Both the position numbers and the translations under genes were made by a program. A stretch of DNA of 6,337 nucleotides, taken from the NCBI RefSeq assembly GCF_014803895.1, contig NZ_JAAVAU010000018.1:1-6337 (forward strand), given 5' to 3'. The stretch is from Lactobacillus sp. GTDB lineage: Bacteria > Bacillota > Bacilli > Lactobacillales > Lactobacillaceae. The notes below the pieces were generated by a model. That model did not search any database. It was given only the letters and a program-made list of their open reading frames with translations, and was not told the DNA's origin. Shown here one piece after another: positions 1-6,132 of this stretch; the first letter of the stretch is position 1; each line of letters opens with the position of its first letter.

Positions 1-29
1 ATTATATCATCACTTTTTTAGTATTGCAA
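1..29 (-). promoter_or_regulatory. Sigma-A-like promoter P2, firing out of the left edge
   Basis: Read on the minus strand, a -35 box TTGCAA (24-29) is followed after 17 bp by a perfect -10 box TATAAT (1-6). The start site would fall just outside the window. Upstream of the -35 lie A- and T-tracts (31-50) that could act as an UP element. These hexamers and the spacing are identical to those of the promoter of the glycosyltransferase operon at 5568-5596. It is the downstream member of a tandem pair. The target is not visible; an rRNA or other stable-RNA operon is inferred because no open reading frame starts here. Confidence 0.7.
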
Positions 30-51
30 GAAAAAGTTTTTCTTTTTCTTT

Positions 52-59
52 ACCTCCTC
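52..59 (-). other. Shine-Dalgarno-like GAGGAGGT without a following ORF
   Basis: The minus strand carries GAGGAGGT, a near-perfect complement to the 16S rRNA 3' end, between promoters P1 and P2. No ATG, GTG or TTG lies at ribosome-binding distance. The first candidate, a TTG at 29-27, is 23 nt away and is stopped after three codons (TTG CAA TAC TAA). The GTG/ATG near the edge (about 12-7) is stopped almost at once. It may be chance, a leader element, or the remnant of an mRNA leader. Confidence 0.35.
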
Positions 60-73
60 AAGCGACGTACATT

Positions 74-102
74 ACTTTACAGGATTTTTTTATTCTAGTC
101 AA
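74..102 (-). promoter_or_regulatory. Sigma-A-like promoter P1, upstream member of a tandem pair
   Basis: On the minus strand, a -35 box TTGACT (97-102) and a -10 box TAAAGT (74-79) are separated by exactly 17 bp. A transcript would start near position 67. The AT-rich region just upstream is the T-tract of the ltaS terminator, so this promoter begins immediately after the LTA operon ends. The -10 boxes of P1 and P2 are 73 bp apart. Closely spaced tandem promoters of this kind are typical of Firmicute rRNA operons. Assignment to such an operon is an inference. Confidence 0.6.
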
Positions 103-112
103 CCTTTTTTTG

Positions 113-158
113 TAAAAAAAGATCGTTATTCAACAAAAGTGTTGATTTAACGATCTTT
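113..158 (-). terminator. Nested-hairpin intrinsic terminator after ltaS
   Basis: An 11-bp perfect stem is formed by 118-128 and 148-158 (AAAGATCGTTA with TAACGATCTTT). Inside it, 130-135 pairs with 140-145 (TCAACA with TGTTGA) around a 4-nt loop. On the minus strand the hairpin runs into an uninterrupted T7 tract (114-120). It starts 3 bp after the ltaS stop codon. The other side is also pyrimidine-rich, but no plus-strand gene needs it, so I assign it to the minus strand. Confidence 0.92.
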
Positions 159-161
159 CTT

Positions 162-2240
162 CTATTTAGTTTTAGTTTTTAACTCTGGTGCATCAGTCTT
201 ATATAGACTTTCTGTACTCTTTTTACCATTTTTATACCATAAACTCGATTTATACTTTTTATTTTCTGCATCAAGTTTCTTTAAAGCATCCTTTTTATCA
301 TATGAATAATTCTTACGTTTAACTGCCTTGAACCCTGACGGTTCATAAAAACGTAATAGATTTCCAGTTATTACACGATCAGACAAGGAAAGTTCCGTTG
401 TAACTGTATTAGAAATTGACTCTAATTTCTCTCTTACCTTTTTATCTGGGTGAGTAATTTTAGCTCCAGTTTTGGTATAGTAATAAGTTCCTTCTACCTT
501 ACTATATTCAGGAGTAATAAAATCGCCATTCCTCTGAGCTACAATCTGAGGTGCATTTTTAGAAAGTAAACTATGACCAAATTGAATCATTCCTTTATCA
601 CTTATACCTAAGAGGTTAAATAAGGTTGGTCGCACATCAATTTCACCACCATAAGTGTGGTTAATACCACCTTTCAACCCCTTCATATGAAACATTAATG
701 GTACACGTTGAAACTGCAAATTATCAAAATCAGTAAATTCATCTTTCTTTAGCAATTCAGCACAAGCCTTATGGTGATTGCCTGAAATACCATAGTGATC
801 ACCATAAAACATAATCAAAGTATTTTTATCTAAACCTGATTTCTTCAAATATTTCATCAGTTCACCAATTGCCTGATCAAGATAATGAGCTGTTTGAATA
901 TAACCATCTACAGTTTCATCTCCGGTATTAGTTTTAGAAATTGTCTGATTCTGCTTATCTAAATCATATGGATAATGGTTTGTGACCGTAATCATCTTTA
1001 AATAAAATGGTTGAGGTAATTTTTCAATATATTGTACAGACTGCTTAAAGAAAAGCTTGTCTTTAATACCATATCCATTATAATAGCCCTTTTTATTTTC
1101 ATAATATGAAAGCGGCATAAAATAATCATAACCAAATGATTTATACGCATTATCCCGATTCCAAAAAGATCCTGCACCACCATGCATCACTGCACTAGTA
1201 TAGCCTGCCTTTTGATCTAAGATAGCCGGGGCACTCTGAAAAGTATTCGAAATTCCATAACTCGACATCGCAGATCCAGATTGTAAACCAAACAAAGAGT
1301 TTTCAATCATCATTTCTGCATCCGATGTCTTTCCTTGCCCTACTTGATTGAAGAAATTATCAAAGCTCAATGTATCCTTAGCATGATAAATTTTATTTAA
1401 ATTAGGAGTTACTTCCTTTCCCTTCCACTTATATCCAATCAAAAATTGTTGAAAACTTTCCAAGTGAATAACCAAGACATTTTTACCTTTGGCAACCCCA
1501 TAGTATTCAGGATTAGGAGCAATATAATTTTTCTTGATATATGCTTGTACCGCTTTTAAATCACTTCGATTAGCCTTAGCCATAACCGCATTATTATGAG
1601 CAGTTTTTACACCATCATAAACCGCATAAGTATCAATCCCTAAGTATTTAACAATATAGTTATTATCAAAAGTTCTAGTTAATAAACCTGAACGATCCTT
1701 TTGAGCCATTGTTAGATTAAGAGCCAGTAAAACTACTGCTAATCCTTCAATTAAAGCTGTAATTTTTAATTTTAAGCGTCTAACATCTATCTTAAAGACT
1801 TTAAAAGCTATCAATAAGATAATTATTGCCACATCTAAGAATACTAAGAAATCTGTGGGCTTAGTTATCCCAGCAATACTTTTACCTAGATTATCTGACG
1901 TTGAGCCTGAAGTCTTAATAATTGATATTGATAGAAAATCGGAAAATTCCCGGTAGTATAATACATTAGCAAAAAGCCACAGAGATAATAAAAAATCAAT
2001 TATAACTATTATCCAGTAAGACTTCCTACCTTTAGCAAATAAACCTAGACCTATTAATAAAATAGCTGCAGGTAGCGGATTGATTAACAATAAAAAATTT
2101 TGCATTGCTCCACTTACACCTAAATTAAATTTAGTAATGTAAGTTAAATAAGTTTTTATCCAAAAAAGAATAATAACTACACTAAAAAAGCCTAGTTTTG
2201 TTTGTGTAAACCACTTATAAATAGTTTTTAGGCGCGACAT
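162..2240 (-). CDS. ltaS: Lipoteichoic acid synthase (polyglycerolphosphate polymerase)
   Basis: This enzyme transfers glycerol phosphate from phosphatidylglycerol onto the glycolipid anchor and then onto the growing chain, on the outer face of the membrane. The 692-aa protein has about five N-terminal membrane helices (near residues 16-34, 48-68, 75-95, 129-147, 160-178) and then an extracellular sulfatase-fold domain. Key residues of the family are visible: Glu261 (LESFQ) and the catalytic threonine Thr305 (GQGKTSDAE). Also present are His353, Trp360 and Arg362 (FWNRD), His422 (NHYPY), and Asp481-His482 (GDHYG). An AKA motif at 221-223, between the last helix and the domain, could be a signal-peptidase site like that which releases eLtaS in Staphylococcus; this is inferred. 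The protein is longer than the S. aureus enzyme (about 646 aa) and ends in a lysine-rich tail. The start is fixed by GAGGAG at 2247-2252, 6 nt upstream. The stop is TAG. It is the last gene of the LTA operon, 81 bp after the flippase-like gene. Confidence 0.95.
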   Translation of the reverse strand: MSRLKTIYKWFTQTKLGFFSVVIILFWIKTYLTYITKFNLGVSGAMQNFLLLINPLPAAILLIGLGLFAKGRKSYWIIVIIDFLLSLWLFANVLYYREFSDFLSISIIKTSGSTSDNLGKSIAGITKPTDFLVFLDVAIIILLIAFKVFKIDVRRLKLKITALIEGLAVVLLALNLTMAQKDRSGLLTRTFDNNYIVKYLGIDTYAVYDGVKTAHNNAVMAKANRSDLKAVQAYIKKNYIAPNPEYYGVAKGKNVLVIHLESFQQFLIGYKWKGKEVTPNLNKIYHAKDTLSFDNFFNQVGQGKTSDAEMMIENSLFGLQSGSAMSSYGISNTFQSAPAILDQKAGYTSAVMHGGAGSFWNRDNAYKSFGYDYFMPLSYYENKKGYYNGYGIKDKLFFKQSVQYIEKLPQPFYLKMITVTNHYPYDLDKQNQTISKTNTGDETVDGYIQTAHYLDQAIGELMKYLKKSGLDKNTLIMFYGDHYGISGNHHKACAELLKKDEFTDFDNLQFQRVPLMFHMKGLKGGINHTYGGEIDVRPTLFNLLGISDKGMIQFGHSLLSKNAPQIVAQRNGDFITPEYSKVEGTYYYTKTGAKITHPDKKVREKLESISNTVTTELSLSDRVITGNLLRFYEPSGFKAVKRKNYSYDKKDALKKLDAENKKYKSSLWYKNGKKSTESLYKTDAPELKTKTK

Positions 2241-2321
2241 AACATTCTCCTCACATATTCTTAGATGATGATACTACTAAAAATCTTTTGAAAGTGAAAT
2301 AATAAAATTCTTTTTTAAAAA

Positions 2322-3344
2322 TTAACTTTCTTTATCAGTTATCTTTCTAGGTTTAAATAACCAGCCAAATAATCCTAAAAGCATCCCCAAAAAGTACGTA
2401 GTAAAACGCCATAAAAACATCCCTAAAACTAATAAAATATTAGAGTGAACAAAAGTCGAGAAAAGCGTTTGGAAGCTAAATTCTGCCCCACCTGATGCCC
2501 CAGGAATAGGAACAATAGCCATGAACATAATAATCATAATATTCATTTCTGTAACCTTTACCCAAGACGGTGTAAGTCCTAACGCTAATAAAATAAAATA
2601 TGGAATTGAGTAAAAACAGAGCAGTTGACCAATCGTAAATAATGAGGCTAAAATTAATTTCTTTTTCTCTTTTTTTAGATTTTGACCTTCAGTATAAAAA
2701 CTATCAATTTGTTCCATAGTACTTTTACGCCATTTCTCCACTTTATCCTCAGAAATAAACTTTCCTAGCAAATTCATTAACCAATTAGTTGCCTTTTTAG
2801 TCCAATTATAGGCAAACATTACTGCTAGCAAGAAAATTATTGAAGACATGTGAATAACAAAACCTAACGCAATAAATAAGGCTAACCCACTAAACTTTGT
2901 CATTACAATATGGAAGCCAAAAATCATGGTCGTTACATAAGCAAATAGAACGCAAATTTGATAGATGATAAATTTCATCAATAAAATAGATGTTGCTCTC
3001 CCACCTTCAATCCCCATTTGAATCATTGCTACCAATTGTGATGGTTGTCCACCGGTTGACATTGGCGTTATCGCATTAAAAAGGGCTTGAATAAGAGGAA
3101 TTCTAAAAAACGACCAGGCAGAATGATGTGGTTCATTTTTTCTTCTCTCTAAAATAGCAATAATGGCGGCCTCACAAATATAAGACAAAATCATAATTGC
3201 TAATACACAAACTAAGAAAAGAATATTTAAATTTTTAGCAGCCTGCCATATTTTTTGAATAGGAGTATCTTTTAATTCGTGAAAAATTACAAAGCCACTA
3301 ATCAGAAGGACAACTAACATCCCCCAAAGATGTTTTTTATTCAT
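2322..3344 (-). CDS. Flippase-like membrane protein, LPG-synthase TM (MprF N-domain/UPF0104) family
   Basis: A 340-aa polytopic membrane protein with roughly seven or eight hydrophobic segments (about 7-22, 41-63, 83-95, 117-143, 153-178, 229-255, 266-282, 303-330). Two family hallmarks are present: the ITPMSTGGQPSQ stretch at 92-103 and the VPIPGASGGAEF stretch at 278-289. These match the transmembrane half of MprF and related flippase-like proteins. The cytosolic aminoacyl-transferase domain of full MprF is absent, so it should not make lysyl-phosphatidylglycerol. Its ATG overlaps the TGA of the upstream glycosyltransferase (ATGA, 3341-3344). The only purine-rich stretch upstream, GGGG at 3356-3359, is about 11 nt away, so translation is probably coupled. 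Standing between glycolipid synthesis and LtaS, it is a candidate for moving the glycolipid anchor across the membrane, a role played by the unrelated LtaA in Staphylococcus. That function is inference; the family call is firm. Confidence 0.85.
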   Translation of the reverse strand: MNKKHLWGMLVVLLISGFVIFHELKDTPIQKIWQAAKNLNILFLVCVLAIMILSYICEAAIIAILERRKNEPHHSAWSFFRIPLIQALFNAITPMSTGGQPSQLVAMIQMGIEGGRATSILLMKFIIYQICVLFAYVTTMIFGFHIVMTKFSGLALFIALGFVIHMSSIIFLLAVMFAYNWTKKATNWLMNLLGKFISEDKVEKWRKSTMEQIDSFYTEGQNLKKEKKKLILASLFTIGQLLCFYSIPYFILLALGLTPSWVKVTEMNIMIIMFMAIVPIPGASGGAEFSFQTLFSTFVHSNILLVLGMFLWRFTTYFLGMLLGLFGWLFKPRKITDKES

Positions 3345-4387
3345 AGTTTTATTTGCCCCAATTTTCTCCCTAAATCATATTGTTCCAAATAAAAATCACG
3401 CCAAATTTGGGCTAAATGTTCTTCGGAATACTCATCGCTAGCTTCTTTTGATAATTGTTTATATTGTTGCAGAATATAAGGATTATCTTTAATGCGCTGA
3501 ATTTGAGCATTCAGTGCTTCAAAATCCCGTCCTTGCATATAATAACCATCAATTATGGCCTTATATAAATCTAAATCTCTCAGTAAAACAGGTGTATTAC
3601 AACTAAACGCTTCTAAAACCGACATTGGAAATAATTCATCAAATGAAGGTAATAAAAATAAATCAGCAATGTTCAAATAATTAACTAAATCTTTCCTATC
3701 CACAATTCCAGTAAACATCAAATTTTTCGGAGGATTATCTACTAATTCTTTAAAGTGATTATAGCCATCGGTAATTTTTCCGAAAGAAAAGCCTCCAGCC
3801 CAAATAAACTGAATATCTGGATTTGCTTTTGCAAGACGAGCAAAATCATCAACACCCTTTCTTTCTTGTACCTGACCATCACCAAAAATTACCATTTTAT
3901 CCAAAGGAATACCTAAAGAATTACGAAAAGCATTTTTTTGCTCTTTTGTTTGTTCATAAAATTCACTTTTAGATACGAAATTAGGAATATACTTCACTTT
4001 TTCAGGATCAATTCCATATCTCGCTAATTTTTTTATAAACATAGGATTTACTACTACAATTTGATCCATTCGATCATAAAAATCAATCACATATTTATAA
4101 AAAATATTTTTAGCAAAATCCGGTAATTTAATTGATCCTTCTAATGTTTCAGGTAAAAAGTGAACATAACCTATCTTTCTACCTCGTCCTTTAGAAAAGC
4201 TATTAGCATAGTAAGTTGGATTAATTGTATGATAGTGAGTCAAATCCGAATTACCATATTTATTAATCGTGACATAAAAATCATTAACTAAATCTTTCCT
4301 TAAGAGTTGAATTAATTCAGTATATGCAGACCCAACCCCTTGACCTTGAACACTATCAGCCTGTGAGAACATATTTATTCTAATCAT
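3341..4387 (-). CDS. lafB: Second glycolipid-anchor glycosyltransferase, LafB/CpoA/BgsA-like (GT4, GT-B fold)
   Basis: A 348-aa cytosolic, membrane-associated glycosyltransferase without a signal peptide. It should add the second hexose to monoglucosyl-diacylglycerol, giving the dihexosyl anchor of LTA. In lactobacilli the known glycolipid is Gal-alpha-1,2-Glc-DAG, so UDP-galactose is the likely donor, but the sequence alone does not settle this. The N-terminus, INMFSQADSVQGQGVGSAY (4-22), is characteristic of the CpoA/LafB group. The C-terminal domain has the GDGQVQERKG donor-phosphate region (169-178, Arg176-Lys177). It also has the GT4 EX7E motif, Glu251 and Glu259 in ELFPMSVLE. The start is supported by GAGGT at 4393-4397, 5 nt upstream; this site overlaps the TGA stop of lafA, with 8 bp between the genes. 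It overlaps the next gene by 4 bp. Confidence 0.85.
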   Translation of the reverse strand: MIRINMFSQADSVQGQGVGSAYTELIQLLRKDLVNDFYVTINKYGNSDLTHYHTINPTYYANSFSKGRGRKIGYVHFLPETLEGSIKLPDFAKNIFYKYVIDFYDRMDQIVVVNPMFIKKLARYGIDPEKVKYIPNFVSKSEFYEQTKEQKNAFRNSLGIPLDKMVIFGDGQVQERKGVDDFARLAKANPDIQFIWAGGFSFGKITDGYNHFKELVDNPPKNLMFTGIVDRKDLVNYLNIADLFLLPSFDELFPMSVLEAFSCNTPVLLRDLDLYKAIIDGYYMQGRDFEALNAQIQRIKDNPYILQQYKQLSKEASDEYSEEHLAQIWRDFYLEQYDLGRKLGQIKL

Positions 4388-4395
4388 TAGTTACC

Positions 4396-5544
4396 TCATT
4401 TTTGTAAACTTTTAGCTGCATCTTGATAAAAATCAACAACATGACTAGCAAAACTAGCAGCGGTAATATCATTTAATTTTTGTTTCTTTAAGTCTTCTGG
4501 AATAACAAAGTCTTTATTTTTAAGATAATTTTCGATTTGTTGCTGCATTTCAGACTTTGTTTTAAAAAGTGCGCCTAAACGAGGATTATCAAAAATTTCT
4601 TCAGTATAGTCAGTATCATAAACAATACTTGGCGTACCAGCAGCCAAAGCTTCTATATAAGTTAGACCTTGAGTTTCAGTATCGCTTGCAGAAACAAATA
4701 AATTAGCCATTCGATAATAATTTCCAACATCAGTGTGTTCAACACTGCCAGCAAAAATAACATAATCTTCTAATTTCAATCGGTGTACTTGCTCTTTTAG
4801 ATTATCCATATCTGGACCATCACCAGCTATTACAAATTTTACCTTTGAAAATTTTTGAATTATCTCAGGTAACACATCTAAAATATGCTCAATTTTCTTT
4901 TCCGCAGCCACACGACTCAATGTAAGCAACACCATATCATCTTCAGCCAATCCTAAATCTTTTCTAACATCGCGCTTAGGATTATCATTTATTCCTTTTA
5001 GGTCAACTCCCGTTGGAATAACACGAATTGGAATCTTTATTCCGTATCCTTCTAAAACATCTTTAACCTGTAAGCTTGGCGCAATTACCCCTTCCATATT
5101 ATGTAAATATGCTCGGCAAAATTGTTTAACATGATAAGGCTTTAATACACGTCCATTCAAGATGTAATGTAAATAATCCTGATACATGGTGTGATAAGTA
5201 TGAATTGCAGGAATTCCCAGGCTATGGGCTACATATTTTCCAATTGCTCCCAAAGAAAATTCAGTTTGTGTATGAACTACATCAAGCTTAACTTCTTTAG
5301 CTAACTTAGTTGCTTGAAATAAGCCTCTAAATGCTATTCGGCGATCTGTAAAAGAAACAAATGGCACACTACTTAATCTAAATACATTAGGTTCAATAGT
5401 TCCTTTAGCTACATGTGGATCAGTAGTTGTAAAAATAAACACCGAGTGGCCTTGATCTTCAAGCGCATTTTTTAATGTTTGAATAGATGTAGCCACGCCG
5501 GAAATTTGCGGGAAATAAGTATCGGTAAATAGCCCAATGTTCAT
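4396..5544 (-). CDS. lafA: Diacylglycerol glucosyltransferase, LafA/BgsB-like (GT4, GT-B fold)
   Basis: A 382-aa GT-B glycosyltransferase expected to transfer glucose from UDP-glucose to 1,2-diacylglycerol. This makes alpha-monoglucosyl-DAG, the first step of the LTA anchor, at the inner face of the membrane. The N-terminal domain opens with GLFTDTYFPQISGVATSI (4-21), the glycine-containing acceptor loop of this group. HTQTEFSLG (91-99) and HTYHTMYQDYLHYI (115-128) follow. The C-terminal domain shows SRVAAEKK (210-217), the AGDGP donor loop (240-244) and the EX7E motif, Glu290 and Glu298 in ETQGLTYIE. The length is normal for the family. The start is supported by GGAGGT at 5551-5556, 6 nt upstream, and there is a leader of only about 18 nt after the promoter at 5568-5596. 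It is the first gene of the LTA operon. The exact sugar and linkage are taken from the family, not proven here. Confidence 0.87.
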   Translation of the reverse strand: MNIGLFTDTYFPQISGVATSIQTLKNALEDQGHSVFIFTTTDPHVAKGTIEPNVFRLSSVPFVSFTDRRIAFRGLFQATKLAKEVKLDVVHTQTEFSLGAIGKYVAHSLGIPAIHTYHTMYQDYLHYILNGRVLKPYHVKQFCRAYLHNMEGVIAPSLQVKDVLEGYGIKIPIRVIPTGVDLKGINDNPKRDVRKDLGLAEDDMVLLTLSRVAAEKKIEHILDVLPEIIQKFSKVKFVIAGDGPDMDNLKEQVHRLKLEDYVIFAGSVEHTDVGNYYRMANLFVSASDTETQGLTYIEALAAGTPSIVYDTDYTEEIFDNPRLGALFKTKSEMQQQIENYLKNKDFVIPEDLKKQKLNDITAASFASHVVDFYQDAAKSLQK

Positions 5545-5567
5545 ATATATACCTCCATATTTCTTCT

Positions 5568-5596
5568 ATTATAAAATTAGAAGGAATTTGTTGCAA
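5568..5596 (-). promoter_or_regulatory. Sigma-A promoter of the LTA operon
   Basis: On the minus strand, TTGCAA (-35, 5591-5596) and a perfect TATAAT (-10, 5568-5573) stand exactly 17 bp apart. Transcription should begin near 5561-5562, leaving about 18 nt before the lafA ATG. It lies just behind the terminator of the tRNA cluster, so the operon is insulated from tRNA transcription. It is the only clear promoter before lafA, lafB, the flippase-like gene and ltaS. No operator or riboswitch is visible in so short a leader. Confidence 0.85.
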
Positions 5597-5605
5597 TTTA
5601 GATAC

Positions 5606-5639
5606 AAAAAAAAGACGCAAGGAATGCACCTTGCGTCTT
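5606..5639 (-). terminator. Intrinsic terminator of the tRNA cluster
   Basis: A perfect 11-bp, GC-containing stem (5612-5622 with 5629-5639, AAGACGCAAGG with CCTTGCGTCTT) encloses a 6-nt loop. On the minus strand it runs into a T8 tract (5606-5613, the first bases being part of the stem). It lies 27 bp past the end of tRNA-Leu and just before the promoter of the LTA operon. Confidence 0.95.
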
Positions 5640-5666
5640 AATCTCAGCCAGAATGTCTGAATAAAA

Positions 5667-5750
5667 TAGCGGTGATCGGGGTCGAACCGATACGTCCCAG
5701 GGGACACCAGATTTTGAGTCTGACGCGTCTGCCAATTCCGCCACACCGCC
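5667..5750 (-). tRNA. tRNA-Leu (anticodon CAA)
   Basis: A class II tRNA of 84 nt. The anticodon loop is CTCAAAA (anticodon CAA at 5716-5714, reading UUG). The long variable arm has a GTCCC/GGGAC stem, and the T-arm is ATCGG with loop TTCGACC and CCGAT. The best fold sets T8-G9 after the acceptor GGCGGTG, which pairs with CACCGCT and leaves a G1-U72 wobble at the end. The discriminator is A and no CCA follows. It is the last gene of the cluster. Confidence 0.93.
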
Positions 5751-5782
5751 ATAATTGCGAATTAACCAGAAAATCCAGGCAA

Positions 5783-5853
<71 letters not shown>

Positions 5854-5879
5854 ATCTTCTGATTCTATATATTAACAAA

Positions 5880-5951
5880 TTGGAATAGTTGGATTCGAAC
5901 CAACGCATGATGAAGTCAAAGTCCATTGCCTTACCACTTGGCTATATTCCA
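5880..5951 (-). tRNA. tRNA-Gln (anticodon UUG)
   Basis: A complete 72-nt cloverleaf. The acceptor TGGAATA pairs fully with TATTCCA; the U1-A72 end pair is usual for tRNA-Gln. The anticodon loop is CTTTGAC (UUG at 5919-5917). The T-arm is GTTGG, TTCGAAT, CCAAC. The discriminator is A and CCA is not encoded. Confidence 0.96.
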
Positions 5952-5958
5952 ATGTTAG

Positions 5959-6032
5959 GGCGGAATATGGGATTCGAACCCACGCATGCCGGATCCACAA
6001 ACCGGTGTGTTAACCCCTTCACCAATTCCGCC
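5959..6032 (-). tRNA. tRNA-His (anticodon GUG)
   Basis: A 74-nt gene including the extra G(-1) at 6032, which faces C73 at 5959, the hallmark of tRNA-His. The acceptor GCGGAAT pairs with ATTCCGC, the D-stem is GTG/CAC, and the anticodon is GUG at 5998-5996. The anticodon stem CCGGT/TCCGG has a U31-U39 mismatch next to the loop. CCA is not encoded. Confidence 0.95.
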
Positions 6033-6055
6033 ATGATATTAAATATCATAATAAA

Positions 6056-6126
6056 CAGGGATAGTAGGAATTGAACCCACACTAGCGGTTTTGGAGACCG
6101 ATGTACTACCTTTATACGATATCCCT
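6056..6126 (-). tRNA. tRNA-Trp (anticodon CCA)
   Basis: A 71-nt cloverleaf. The acceptor AGGGATA pairs with TATCCCT and the discriminator is G73. The anticodon loop is CTCCAAA (CCA at 6094-6092). The T-arm is GTGGG, TTCAATT, CCTAC with one G-U pair. The outer pair of the anticodon stem (U27 at 6101, C43 at 6085) is mismatched. The 3' CCA is not encoded. Confidence 0.95.
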
Positions 6127-6132
6127 ATTTTA

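Noticed and set aside
998..1183. A 61-codon reading frame antisense to part of ltaS
   Set aside because: It lies wholly inside ltaS, which has clear catalytic motifs in its own frame, and its translation shows no recognisable domain.
2268..2298. A promoter for ltaS alone
   Set aside because: The boxes TTCACT and TATCAT match consensus only in part and the spacer is 19 bp. It is kept as a possibility in the findings but not listed as a feature.
2322..3344. Reading the membrane protein as a full MprF (lysyl-phosphatidylglycerol synthase)
   Set aside because: At 340 aa it consists only of membrane segments with the flippase-like motifs; the aminoacyl-transferase domain is missing.
5644..5660. 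A small inverted repeat between tRNA-Leu and the terminator (TCAG/CTGA, or CAGA/TCTG around ATG)
   Set aside because: The stem is only four or five pairs with no T-tract, and the real terminator follows directly. It may at most be a processing structure.
5459..5752. A 97-codon reading frame across tRNA-Leu, the terminator and the start of lafA
   Set aside because: It runs through a tRNA, a perfect terminator hairpin, a promoter and the lafA start. The MAVWRNWQTRQTQ-type peptide is the well-known false translation of tRNA-Leu.
5889..6074. A 61-codon plus-strand reading frame in the tRNA cluster
   Set aside because: It reads the complement of tRNA-Gln, tRNA-His and part of tRNA-Trp. Peptides such as GFEPTHAGSTNR are typical false translations of tRNA genes.
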